Assembly: GCF_020177575.1 (NCBI RefSeq)
Contig: NZ_JAHTBK010000001.1
Location: forward strand, 1,671,875-1,735,874
Origin: Hasllibacter sp. MH4015
Lineage (GTDB): Bacteria > Pseudomonadota > Alphaproteobacteria > Rhodobacterales > Rhodobacteraceae
DNA: 64,000 nt
Reading direction: 5' to 3'
A program made the position numbers and the translations under genes. Below the pieces are notes generated by a model. That model searched no databases and was not told where the DNA came from. It saw nothing but the letters and a program-made list of their open reading frames with translations. Positions 9,011-17,107 of this stretch are shown here, in pieces (within the stretch, counting starts at the first letter, position 1; each line of letters opens with the position of its first letter).

Positions 9011-10359
9011 GCCCTGCCCCGCCTCCCGACACCGCGCCCGTGATCTTCGTCGATGATGAAGAGGATCTGCGCCGCGCGGCGGAACAGACGTTTTCCCTGG
9101 CTGAGCTTCCCCTGCTGCCCTGCGCCACGGCGCAGGAGGCCCTGGCCCATGTCACCCCCGCCTTCCCCGGCGTGATTGTGACCGACATCCGGATGCCCGG
9201 CATGGACGGCACGGAGTTGATGGAGGCGGTCCTGTCGCGCGACCCCGACATGCCGGTGATCCTCGTGACGGGACACGGCGACGTGGATCTCGCCGTCAGC
9301 TCCATGCAGCGCGGCGCCTATGATTTTGTCGAAAAACCCTACAATCCCGCGCGATTGGTCGAAACCGTGCGGCGCGCACTGGAAAAGCGCCACCTGACGA
9401 TGGAATTGCGCGCCCTGACCGCCGGGGCCTCGGAAGGGGGGGATGATCCCATCGCCAACCGCCTGATCGGGCGCAGTGCGGTCATGGCGCGTCTGCGCGC
9501 CGATCTGCGCGCCGTGGCCGCCACGCACGCCGATGTCCTGATCGAAGGGGCCACCGGCACCGGCAAGGAGGTCGCGGCCCGCGCGCTCCACGCCGCCTCC
9601 GCGCGGGCGGCGCGGCCCTTCGTGGCGATCAATTGCGCCGCATTGCCCGACGCGATGATCGAGTCGGAGCTTTTCGGCCACGCGCCGGGCGCATTCCCCG
9701 GCGCCACGCGGGAGCGGTACGGCAAATTCGAACACGCCCGCGGCGGCACGCTCTTTCTCGACCAGATCGACAGTCTGCCGCTGCCGGTGCAGGGCAAATT
9801 GCTGACCGCGCTCCAGGACCGCGCCATCACGCCCCTTGGCTCCAATGAGCCGGTGGCTCTGGACCTGAGGGTCGTCGCGGCGTCCAAGCGCGCCCTGGCC
9901 GAGGCGGTCGCCGAAGGGTCCTTTCGCGACGATCTGCTCTATCGTCTGAACGTCTTCACCCTGCGCTTGCCCCCGCTTTCGGCCCGGCGGGAGGATATTC
10001 CCGGCCTCTACCAGATCCTCCTGGCCAAGGCGTCGGCACAGCATGGCCGGCCCGTACCGCGCGTGACGACCGATGATCTTGCCCGCCTCGCCGCCCGTGA
10101 CTGGCCCGGCAATGTGCGCGAGCTGCGGAATGAGGCGGAGCGGGCGATCCTGGGCCTCGACCGATCCGACCTGCCCCAGCCCACCGGCCGATTGTCCGAT
10201 AGAATGGCCGAGCACGAGCGGGGCCTGATCGCCGCCGCCCTCGCCGCCAATTCCGGTGTCATCAAGGCCACGTATGAGGCCTTGGGGATCAGCCGCAAAG
10301 CCCTTTACGAGAAGATGCAGAAGCACGGATTGGACCGGCAGGCTTTCCGCAGCGACTGA
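9007..10359 (+). CDS. DctD/NtrC-like response regulator with altered sigma-54 loop (GAFPGA) and Walker B (DQ)
   Basis: A 450-residue regulator: receiver domain with phospho-acceptor Asp60 (VIVTDIRMPG), AAA+ domain, and a C-terminal Fis-type helix-turn-helix (AALAANSGVIKATYEALGI). Walker A is intact (EGATGTGKE, Lys187). The sigma-54 contact loop reads GAFPGA, with Pro231 where GAFTGA has Thr, and Walker B reads TLFLDQID, with Gln253 in place of the catalytic Glu. Both changes are single-base steps from the canonical codons. Thr in GAFTGA contacts sigma-54, so activation through sigma-54 is doubtful. It probably acts by DNA binding with the sigma-70 holoenzyme, or is a weak ATPase. It likely controls the TAXI-TRAP genes just downstream. 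Confidence 0.88.
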   Translation: MSPAPPPDTAPVIFVDDEEDLRRAAEQTFSLAELPLLPCATAQEALAHVTPAFPGVIVTDIRMPGMDGTELMEAVLSRDPDMPVILVTGHGDVDLAVSSMQRGAYDFVEKPYNPARLVETVRRALEKRHLTMELRALTAGASEGGDDPIANRLIGRSAVMARLRADLRAVAATHADVLIEGATGTGKEVAARALHAASARAARPFVAINCAALPDAMIESELFGHAPGAFPGATRERYGKFEHARGGTLFLDQIDSLPLPVQGKLLTALQDRAITPLGSNEPVALDLRVVAASKRALAEAVAEGSFRDDLLYRLNVFTLRLPPLSARREDIPGLYQILLAKASAQHGRPVPRVTTDDLARLAARDWPGNVRELRNEAERAILGLDRSDLPQPTGRLSDRMAEHERGLIAAALAANSGVIKATYEALGISRKALYEKMQKHGLDRQAFRSD

Positions 10360-10370
10360 CGAAATCGCCC

Positions 10371-10419
10371 GATGGGTAAAAATCGACACATCGGACTCCC
10401 GGTGATGGGTCGAAACCCA
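10371..10419 (+). promoter_or_regulatory. Repeated GATGGGT and TGGGT-N4-ACCCA dyad upstream of the TAXI receptor gene
   Basis: The intergenic region before the receptor gene holds GATGGGT at 10371-10377 and again at 10404-10410 (33 bases apart, about three helical turns). The second copy forms an inverted repeat TGGGT CGAA ACCCA (10406-10419). These could be operator sites for the DctD-like regulator encoded immediately upstream. No GG-N10-GC (-24/-12) sigma-54 promoter was found between 10360 and 10555. Confidence 0.35.
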
Positions 10420-10555
10420 CCCACTTTCCCGATTCAATACGCGTGTTAGCGCAAACAACCGGGATGTTTCATTGCCGTCCCCTAAGTCAGGCGTCACCAA
10501 CCAAGCCAAGCGCGCGGGATGGGAGCCCGGGCGCGGAAATCCTAGGGAGAATTCC

Positions 10556-11551
10556 ATGACTTTCACGAAATTGGGCGCGCTGACGCTCACCACTGCCATT
10601 GTGGCCACGTCCGCGTTCGCCGACGGCCACCAGGACCGCACCGGCTGGCCCGAAAGCTTCACGCTCGGCACCGCAAGCCAGGGCGGCACCTACTTCGCCT
10701 ATGGCTCCGGCTGGGCCAACCTGGTGGCGGAAGAGCTGGGCATCTCCGGCGGCGCCGAAGTGACTGGCGGCCCGATGCAGAACATGGCGCTGGTCCATAC
10801 GGGCGAGGCACAGTTCGGCATGACCACGATGGGCCCGGCGGCGGATTCGCTTGCGGGCAACAACCCGATCGCACCCGGTCTGCAAATGACCAATGCCTGC
10901 GCGATGTTCCCGATGTACGAGACGCCGTTCTACATCGCGGCGCTTGCCTCTTCGGGCATCAACTCCGTGTCCGAAATCCCGGCCGGCGCGCTGATGGGCT
11001 TCGGCCCTGCAGGCTCCACCGCCGACACCTACTTCCCGCGCATGATGGAAGCCCTCGGCGCAGAGGTGGAGCGTCGCAACGGCAGCTTCAACGACATGGG
11101 CAGCCAGCTGCAGGACGGTCTTCTGGATGTATGGGGCGTTGCAGGTGGCGTTCCGACGCCCGCGATCAGCCAGCTTGAGGCGCAGACCGAGATCTCCATC
11201 ATCGAGATGAGCGAGGACGAGCTTGCCACGATCCTCGAAAGCTTCCCGGTATCGCCGTTCGAGATCACGGCGGAGACGTACCAGGCCCTCGATGCCGCCT
11301 CACCCGCCGTGTCGATGTGGAACTTCGCCATCGCCAATTGCGAGTTGCCCGACAGCTTCGTCTACGCGGTCGTGGACACGATCATGGCCGACAACGAGCG
11401 GATGGTGAACATCCACCGCGCGGCCACCGCAACGCTGCCCGAGAACTGGGATGCGAATAACGGTGTGATGATGTGGCACCCCGGTGCGGCCCAGTGGTTC
11501 ACCGAAAATGCCGGGGCGGAAATCGCTGCCGACATGATCCACGGTAACTGA
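10556..11551 (+). CDS. TAXI-family TRAP transporter solute receptor
   Basis: A 331-residue periplasmic binding protein of the TAXI (TRAP-associated extracytoplasmic immunogenic) family. The start at ATG 10556 is preceded by AGGGAGA; residues 1-22 are a signal peptide (cleavage near SAFADG). The family hallmark follows as FTLGTASQGGTYFAYGSG, with later LVHTGEAQFGMTT and GFGPAGSTADTYF. It should capture an organic solute and hand it to the fused permease encoded two genes downstream. TAXI substrates are poorly known; a few family members bind glutamate-like compounds. A strong stem-loop follows the stop codon, consistent with higher expression of the receptor than of the permease. Confidence 0.93.
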   Translation: MTFTKLGALTLTTAIVATSAFADGHQDRTGWPESFTLGTASQGGTYFAYGSGWANLVAEELGISGGAEVTGGPMQNMALVHTGEAQFGMTTMGPAADSLAGNNPIAPGLQMTNACAMFPMYETPFYIAALASSGINSVSEIPAGALMGFGPAGSTADTYFPRMMEALGAEVERRNGSFNDMGSQLQDGLLDVWGVAGGVPTPAISQLEAQTEISIIEMSEDELATILESFPVSPFEITAETYQALDAASPAVSMWNFAIANCELPDSFVYAVVDTIMADNERMVNIHRAATATLPENWDANNGVMMWHPGAAQWFTENAGAEIAADMIHGN

Positions 11552-11560
11552 TAGACCTTA

Positions 11561-11587
11561 GGGGCGGGCCTGTCCTTGGCCCGCCCC
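11561..11587 (+). promoter_or_regulatory. Intercistronic stem-loop after the TAXI receptor gene
   Basis: A perfect 10-base stem (GGGGCGGGCC at 11561-11570 with GGCCCGCCCC at 11578-11587, 7-base loop) lies 9 bases after the receptor stop. No U-tract follows, so it is more likely an mRNA-stabilising or partially attenuating hairpin that raises receptor over permease transcript than a full terminator. Confidence 0.6.
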
Positions 11588-11604
11588 AACCCTTGAGTAC
11601 GCCG

Positions 11605-12297
11605 ATGTTCGCGCGATCCCACCTGACATACGAGGCGCTGCCCCTGCCCGACCGGATCGCGGTGGATGACACCGCCATGCGCGCCGCCGCACAGGCCGCC
11701 TACGACGATATCCGCACCCGCCACACGGTCCGCGATTACGCGGAGACGCCCGTCCCCCGCGACGTGATCGAAAGCTGCGTCATGGCCGCCGGAACGGCCC
11801 CTTCGGGCGCAAACCACCAGCCATGGCATTTCGTAGCCATCGCCGATCCGGCGCTCAAGGCCCGCATCCGCGAGGAAGCGGAACTGGAGGAGCAGCGCTT
11901 TTATGACGGCGGCGCGGGCGATGAATGGCTCAAGGCGTTGGAGCCCATCGGGACCGACGCCTCCAAACCGCACCTGACCACCGCGCCATGGCTGATCGTG
12001 ATCTTCGCGCAGCGTTGGGGCGCCTTCGACGACGGCACGCGGTTCAAGAATTACCACGTGCCCGAAAGCGTCGGCATCGCGACGGGCTTCCTGATCTGGG
12101 CGCTGCACCGCGCCGGGCTGTCGGTTCTTACCCACACGCCGAACCCGATGAAATTCCTCAACGGCGCCCTCGATCGCCCGGCCTCCGAGAAACCGACGAT
12201 GATCCTCGCCGTGGGGCACGCCGCGCCCGATGCGACCGTGCCCGCCGTCGCCAAAATCAAGAAACCGCTGACCGAAATCCTCAGCATCAAGGACTAG
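11605..12297 (+). CDS. Iodotyrosine-deiodinase-like flavoprotein (nitroreductase superfamily)
   Basis: A 230-residue FMN protein of the nitroreductase superfamily that resembles iodotyrosine deiodinase (IYD) rather than nitro-group reductases. The FMN motifs RHTVRDY and TAPSGANHQPWHFV are present. The IYD substrate triad is present with exact human spacing: Glu96, Tyr100 and Lys121 correspond to Glu157, Tyr161 and Lys182. The C-terminal half also matches (RPASEK, DATVP, KKPLTEI). IYD reductively removes iodide, bromide or chloride from halotyrosines. The gene lies between the TAXI receptor and permease, suggesting that the imported compound is its substrate; this is inference. ATG 11605 is chosen over TTG 11593. 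A general quinone or nitro reductase remains possible. Confidence 0.85.
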   Translation: MFARSHLTYEALPLPDRIAVDDTAMRAAAQAAYDDIRTRHTVRDYAETPVPRDVIESCVMAAGTAPSGANHQPWHFVAIADPALKARIREEAELEEQRFYDGGAGDEWLKALEPIGTDASKPHLTTAPWLIVIFAQRWGAFDDGTRFKNYHVPESVGIATGFLIWALHRAGLSVLTHTPNPMKFLNGALDRPASEKPTMILAVGHAAPDATVPAVAKIKKPLTEILSIKD

Positions 12298-12335
12298 GGC
12301 CGGACGATCCTCCGCCCGCGAAAGGGACTGACGAC

Positions 12336-14897
12336 ATGACCGACCGCACCGCCGAGACCCCGCTCGACGATCAGGATACCGGCCCCGTGATCGCCGAGGG
12401 CGTGGATGAGGAACCGGTTGAAAGCAACCGTCGCCTGTTCACCGGCGGCAGGCTTCTGTTCATCGCGGCACTCTCCACGATCTACGCGGGCTTTCACATG
12501 GCCGCGCTCAATGGCCTGTCGCTGTCGAACATCACGGGGATCGAGATCGGGTTCCTGCCGCAATTCCCGATGGAGACGTGGAATTTCCGCATCGTGCACA
12601 TCGCGGGCGCGCTGGTTCTGGGCTTCGCGCTCTTCTCGGCGCATACGTTCGGCGGCAATCCCGATGAGGATCGGCAGACCCGCCTCCTGGGGTTCCTGGG
12701 CATCGCTCTGGCCCTGCCCGTGCTCTACGCGGGCTATACCGCGATGGGCTTCATCGGTCAGATCACGTCGGGCGACCTGCCGCAGATGGGTGGGCTGACG
12801 ACATGGGCGTCCTTCCCGGGGACGGAGACCTTTGCCGCCGAAACCTACCATTTCGGCCTGCCATTGCTGGTCTCGACCGGCGGGGGGATTCTTCTTGGCT
12901 GGTTCGAGCGTCAGCGCCGGTCGGACATCGCAATATCCGACATCGTTCTTGCGCTTTGTGCCATCGTCGTCGCGCTCTACCTCGTAGCGATCTACGGCAC
13001 CGCGGCGCGCAATTCGGTCGGCACGCCGTTCGTGCCCATCGGGGTCGCGTTCGCGGCCACAGCGGGCGCGGCGCTGATCCTCGAACTTACGCGCCGTGTC
13101 ACGGGCCTCGCCCTTGTGGTCATCACCGGCGTGTTCCTTGCCTACACCTTCACCGCGCATCTGCTGCCCGGCATCCTGGCCGTCCAGAACCCCTATTCGT
13201 GGCAACGGTTCTTCGGCCATGTCTATTCGGATGCAGGCATCCTCGGGCCGACGACCGCCGTGTCTTCGACCTACATCATCCTCTTCATCATCTTCGCGGC
13301 CTTCCTCCAGGCCTCCAAGGTGGGCGATTATTTCGTCAACTTCGCTTTCGCCGCCGCCGGTCGGGCGCGCGGCGGACCGGCGAAGGTCGCAATCTTCGCC
13401 TCCGGCCTGATGGGCATGATCAACGGCACCTCCGCGGGCAACGTCGTGGCCACCGGGTCGCTCACCATCCCGCTGATGAAAAAGGTCGGCTACCACAAGA
13501 AAACTGCCGGCGCGGTGGAGGCCGCGGCGTCCACCGGGGGCCAGATCATGCCACCGATCATGGGTGCGGGCGCCTTCATCATGGCCGAGATCACCGGCAT
13601 CCCCTACCAGGAGATCGCGATTGCCGCGATCATTCCCGCCATCCTCTACTTCGCCTCGATTTACTTCATGGTCGATTTCGAGGCCGCCAAGCTTGGCATG
13701 CGCGGTATGCGCGAAGATGAGCTGCCGAAATTCAAGGCCATGGCGCAGAAGGTCTTCCTGTTCCTGCCCATCGTGATCCTGATTGTGGCGCTGTTCCTGG
13801 GCTATTCCGTCATACGCGCAGGCACATTGGCCACGATTGCGGCCGTCGTCGTGTCATGGGCCGCGCCACAACACTTCGCGCTGCGCGGGGGGGGCTGGTC
13901 AATCCAGCGCCTGCTTGTCGTCGCCATCTCGATCCTGACGGTCCTGCTGACGATCGTCTGGCTCGCCACGCCCGCGCCCGAGCCGGGGCAGCCGCAAAGC
14001 GACCTCATCAACACGCTGATCCTCGTGACCGGCCTCGTCATCGCGGTCAGCTTCGTGTTCATCTCCGTCTTGGAATTCCTGCGCCCCGGCGCGCAGCAGG
14101 GCCTGGGCGTCAAGGGCATGGTCCGGGGGCTGGAGCTCGCGGGCGTGATGTCGATCCAGATCATCGCGGTCTGCGCCTGTGCGGGCATCATCGTGGGCGT
14201 GATCTCACTCACCGGGGTGGGCGCGCGCTTCTCCAACGTGCTTCTCGACCTCGCGGGCGTCAGCCAGCTTCTGGCGCTGTTCTTCGCCATGTGCATCGCG
14301 ATCCTTCTGGGCATGGGCATGCCGACAACCGCGGCCTACGCCGTCGCGGCCTCCGTCGTGGCGCCGGGCCTGGTGGAGTTGGGCATCCCCCACCTGACGG
14401 CGCACTTCTTCGTCTTCTACTTCGCGGTCGTCTCTGCCATCACGCCGCCCGTGGCGCTTGCCTCCTACGCAGCGGCGGGCATCTCGGGTGCCAACCCGAT
14501 GGAAACTTCCGTCGCGTCGTTCAAGATCGGCATCGCCGCCTTCATCGTGCCCTTCATGTTCTTCTACAACGGCAACCTTTTGATGCAGGGTGCGGAACTG
14601 GTCGAAGTGGGTGGCGAGATGGTTCACCAGGCACCGGCGTGGTACAATATCGTGCGTGCGCTCGTTACCGCGACGGTAGGCATTTTCCTGCTGACCTCCG
14701 GCATCCAGGGCTGGTTCATGGGCGGACGGGCCGTCTGGTTCCTGCGCGTGGGGCTTATCATCGCCGCGCTCCTTTTGATCGCGGGCGGTCTCGTCACCGA
14801 CCTCGCGGGCATCGGCCTTGCCGTTGCGATCTTCGCGGTCCAGCGCTTCGTCAAACCCGCGCCGATGACGACGATCCCGGTGCGCGGCGCCGATTGA
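12336..14897 (+). CDS. TRAP transporter fused permease (4TM/12TM, TAXI type)
   Basis: An 853-residue inner-membrane permease in which the small (DctQ-like) and large (DctM-like) TRAP subunits are fused, as is usual for TAXI systems. Residues 1-35 are acidic and cytoplasmic; hydrophobic segments then run to the C-terminus. DctM-type signatures include GLMGMINGTSAGNVVATGSL, AAASTGGQIMPPIMGAGAF in the first half, and the reciprocal GMGMPTTAAYAVAASV and SAITPPVALASYAAAG in the second. It works as a Na+- or H+-coupled solute importer with the receptor at 10556-11551. The ATG at 12336 follows the deiodinase-like gene by 38 bases, so the three are probably one transcript. The open frame upstream of 12336 is a shadow of that gene. 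Confidence 0.93.
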   Translation: MTDRTAETPLDDQDTGPVIAEGVDEEPVESNRRLFTGGRLLFIAALSTIYAGFHMAALNGLSLSNITGIEIGFLPQFPMETWNFRIVHIAGALVLGFALFSAHTFGGNPDEDRQTRLLGFLGIALALPVLYAGYTAMGFIGQITSGDLPQMGGLTTWASFPGTETFAAETYHFGLPLLVSTGGGILLGWFERQRRSDIAISDIVLALCAIVVALYLVAIYGTAARNSVGTPFVPIGVAFAATAGAALILELTRRVTGLALVVITGVFLAYTFTAHLLPGILAVQNPYSWQRFFGHVYSDAGILGPTTAVSSTYIILFIIFAAFLQASKVGDYFVNFAFAAAGRARGGPAKVAIFASGLMGMINGTSAGNVVATGSLTIPLMKKVGYHKKTAGAVEAAASTGGQIMPPIMGAGAFIMAEITGIPYQEIAIAAIIPAILYFASIYFMVDFEAAKLGMRGMREDELPKFKAMAQKVFLFLPIVILIVALFLGYSVIRAGTLATIAAVVVSWAAPQHFALRGGGWSIQRLLVVAISILTVLLTIVWLATPAPEPGQPQSDLINTLILVTGLVIAVSFVFISVLEFLRPGAQQGLGVKGMVRGLELAGVMSIQIIAVCACAGIIVGVISLTGVGARFSNVLLDLAGVSQLLALFFAMCIAILLGMGMPTTAAYAVAASVVAPGLVELGIPHLTAHFFVFYFAVVSAITPPVALASYAAAGISGANPMETSVASFKIGIAAFIVPFMFFYNGNLLMQGAELVEVGGEMVHQAPAWYNIVRALVTATVGIFLLTSGIQGWFMGGRAVWFLRVGLIIAALLLIAGGLVTDLAGIGLAVAIFAVQRFVKPAPMTTIPVRGAD

Positions 14898-15015
14898 CGC
14901 CCGCCCCCCGGCGGCTCCATTAAGGACAGCGCGCGCCTTGGCTGATACGCCGGGGCGCGCGTTCGCTTTTCACGTTGTTCCCGATCCCGCACTTGCCCGT
15001 CGGAGGCTCTCGAAT

Positions 15016-16197
15016 TTGGCCCTGCCCGTCCTAAACCAATCGCCCACGGCGGACGATTTCGTTCAGAACCCCTACCCGTTCTACGACCGCGCGCGCGCCG
15101 CTGGGCCGCTGTTTCACTGGGCGGACTATGACCTGCCCTGCACCACGACCCATGAGTTGACGAGCCTGATCCTGCGCGACCGGCGTTTCGGGCGGGAGCC
15201 TGTGCAGGCGCTGCCGATCCCCGATCACCTCAAACCCTTTTACGCGGTCGAGGCCCATTCGATGCTGGAGCTGGAGCCGCCCCGCCACACCCGCCTGCGC
15301 GGCCTTGTCCTGCGCGCCTTCACCTCGCGCCGCATCGCCGGGCTCGCACCCGAGATCACGCAGCTCACCCATGACCTTATCGACGCCTTTCCGGGCGGTG
15401 CGCACGATCTGCTCGACACGTTCTGTCGCCCCCTCCCCGTGACGATCATCGCGCGCCTGTTGGGCGTACCCGAGGCGATGGCCCCCGACCTGCTGCGCTG
15501 GTCCAACGCGATGGTGATGATGTACCAGGCGGGCCGTACCCCCGAAGACGAGCGCAAAGCGGTCGCCGCCACCGAGGATTTCGTGGCCTTCCTGCGCAGC
15601 TACGTTGCCGAGAAGCGCACCCGTCCCGCCGATGATCTGATCTCCGCCCTCATCGCGGCGGAGGAGGCGGGAGAGAAATTGTCCACCGACGAACTCATCA
15701 CCACCTGCATCCTGCTGCTGAACGCGGGGCATGAGGCGACAGTGCATTCGCTTGGCAATGCCATCAAGCTTTGCCTCGAACAGGGACATCGCCCCCCCAC
15801 CAAGGCCAGCCCCTTCACCGAAGAGATGTTGCGCATCGACCCGCCGCTCCACATGTTCACGCGCCACGCCTACGAGGAGGTGACGCTGGCCGGCCACACC
15901 TTCCGACGCGGCGATCAGGTGGGCCTTCTTCTGGCCGCGGCCAATCGCGATCCCGCCGCCTACCCGGACCCGGAGACGTTCGACGCCACCCGGTTCTCCG
16001 CATCCCGAAAACCGCCCGCGCAACTGGCCTTCGGTGCGGGCCTGCATTTCTGCGTCGGCGCGCCGCTTGCGCGGTTGGAGCTTGATATCGCCCTGCCAAG
16101 CCTCTTTGCGCGCCGCCCCGACCTCGCGCTGGCCCGACCACCGCGTTACGCCGACATCTTCCATTTCCACGGGCTTGACGCTCTGATGGTGCGCTGA
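15016..16197 (+). CDS. Cytochrome P450
   Basis: A 393-residue soluble bacterial P450, expected to hydroxylate an unidentified substrate. Signatures: I-helix LLNAGHEAT (oxygen-activating AGxET), ExxR as EEMLR, and the haem-binding loop FGAGLHFCVGAPLA with the Cys ligand. The start is TTG 15016, supported by GGAGG nine bases upstream; the upstream extension to 14938 has no such site and would add a non-P450-like leader. No ferredoxin or ferredoxin reductase is encoded nearby, so electron donors must come from elsewhere. The stop overlaps the ATG of the site-2 protease gene (TGATG), a tight coupling of two otherwise unrelated functions. Confidence 0.93.
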   Translation: MALPVLNQSPTADDFVQNPYPFYDRARAAGPLFHWADYDLPCTTTHELTSLILRDRRFGREPVQALPIPDHLKPFYAVEAHSMLELEPPRHTRLRGLVLRAFTSRRIAGLAPEITQLTHDLIDAFPGGAHDLLDTFCRPLPVTIIARLLGVPEAMAPDLLRWSNAMVMMYQAGRTPEDERKAVAATEDFVAFLRSYVAEKRTRPADDLISALIAAEEAGEKLSTDELITTCILLLNAGHEATVHSLGNAIKLCLEQGHRPPTKASPFTEEMLRIDPPLHMFTRHAYEEVTLAGHTFRRGDQVGLLLAAANRDPAAYPDPETFDATRFSASRKPPAQLAFGAGLHFCVGAPLARLELDIALPSLFARRPDLALARPPRYADIFHFHGLDALMVR

Positions 16198-16904
16198 TGG
16201 GCGACGCGCCGCTGTTCACGCTTCGCGGTCCGTGGCGCATCCCGATCCAGTTCAACAGCAGCCTGTTGTTTCTGGCCTTTCTCTTCGGGTTTCTGTTCAT
16301 CGACCGGGGCATCGGTCCTGCCGCAATCGCTTTCGCCATGATTATCGTCGCGATCTTGCTCCACGAGCTTGGTCACGCCGCCGCCTGTGTCGCCCAGGGC
16401 GTGCCGGTGCAGCGGGTCGTGTTGTTCGGCGGCGGCGGGTATTGCGAATATTCCGGCCATGTCACGCCCCGGCAGACGGAGTTCATCGCCGTCGCCGGGC
16501 CGCTGGTGAACCTCGCGCTCTGGGCCATCGCAACCTTGGCGCTGCCCTCGCTGGCCGTCGAAATCATCCCGGCAATGGAAATCAATGGCCGCACCACGAC
16601 CCCGTTTGTGTCGGGCGGTCAGGCCTATCGCCTGTTGGAAACCTTTGCGCAACTCAATCTGTTTCTGGCGCTCTTCAACCTCGTGCCTGTCCTGCCGCTC
16701 GATGGGGGGCGGCTTCTGCATTCGTGGTTGCACCGCTTCGTGCGCGGCGTCACGGCCAACAGGATCATCGGCGGCGTCGGCGTTTTGCTGTCGGTTCTGT
16801 GGATACCGCTGATGTTCGCGGCTTTCTTCACGTTCGGCTTCGTGCTGCTGTTCTTCCCGAACCTGATGCTGCATTGGCGATTGTTGCGGAGAGGGTACGG
16901 CTGA
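16197..16904 (+). CDS. Site-2 protease family membrane metalloprotease (M50)
   Basis: A 235-residue polytopic M50 peptidase. The zinc motif HELGH (in ILLHELGHAA, about residue 60) and the second motif NLVPVLPLDGGRLL, which supplies the Asp ligand, are both intact, so it should be catalytically active inside the membrane. It has about six hydrophobic segments and no CBS or PDZ domain, unlike the sigma-factor-processing RseP and SpoIVFB-CBS types. ATG 16197 shares one base with the P450 stop. Substrate unknown; no anti-sigma factor is adjacent. Confidence 0.88.
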   Translation: MGDAPLFTLRGPWRIPIQFNSSLLFLAFLFGFLFIDRGIGPAAIAFAMIIVAILLHELGHAAACVAQGVPVQRVVLFGGGGYCEYSGHVTPRQTEFIAVAGPLVNLALWAIATLALPSLAVEIIPAMEINGRTTTPFVSGGQAYRLLETFAQLNLFLALFNLVPVLPLDGGRLLHSWLHRFVRGVTANRIIGGVGVLLSVLWIPLMFAAFFTFGFVLLFFPNLMLHWRLLRRGYG

Positions 16905-17107
16905 GGTGCCGCGCGGATCGGCGCGCTAGACGCAGGCAAACCGTGGGCGAAGGCCGACTGCACGAAAATCTGTGGCCGATCAACACGGCCATGATCCAAG
17001 CGGCAGGCGGCGACCGGCGCTCGTTAATTTCTTTTGCTAAAGCCGACGCCCCGACACGGCAAACAAGCACGGTCATCGCACGGCCAAGCGACGCGCGCGT
17101 GGCCGCG

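Noticed and set aside
10360-10555. Sigma-54 (-24/-12) promoter for the TAXI receptor gene
   Set aside because: No GG-N10-GC element was found by eye.
12294-13496. 400-codon minus-strand open frame
   Set aside because: It is antisense to the TRAP permease and rich in Arg/Asp/Gly; typical high-GC shadow.
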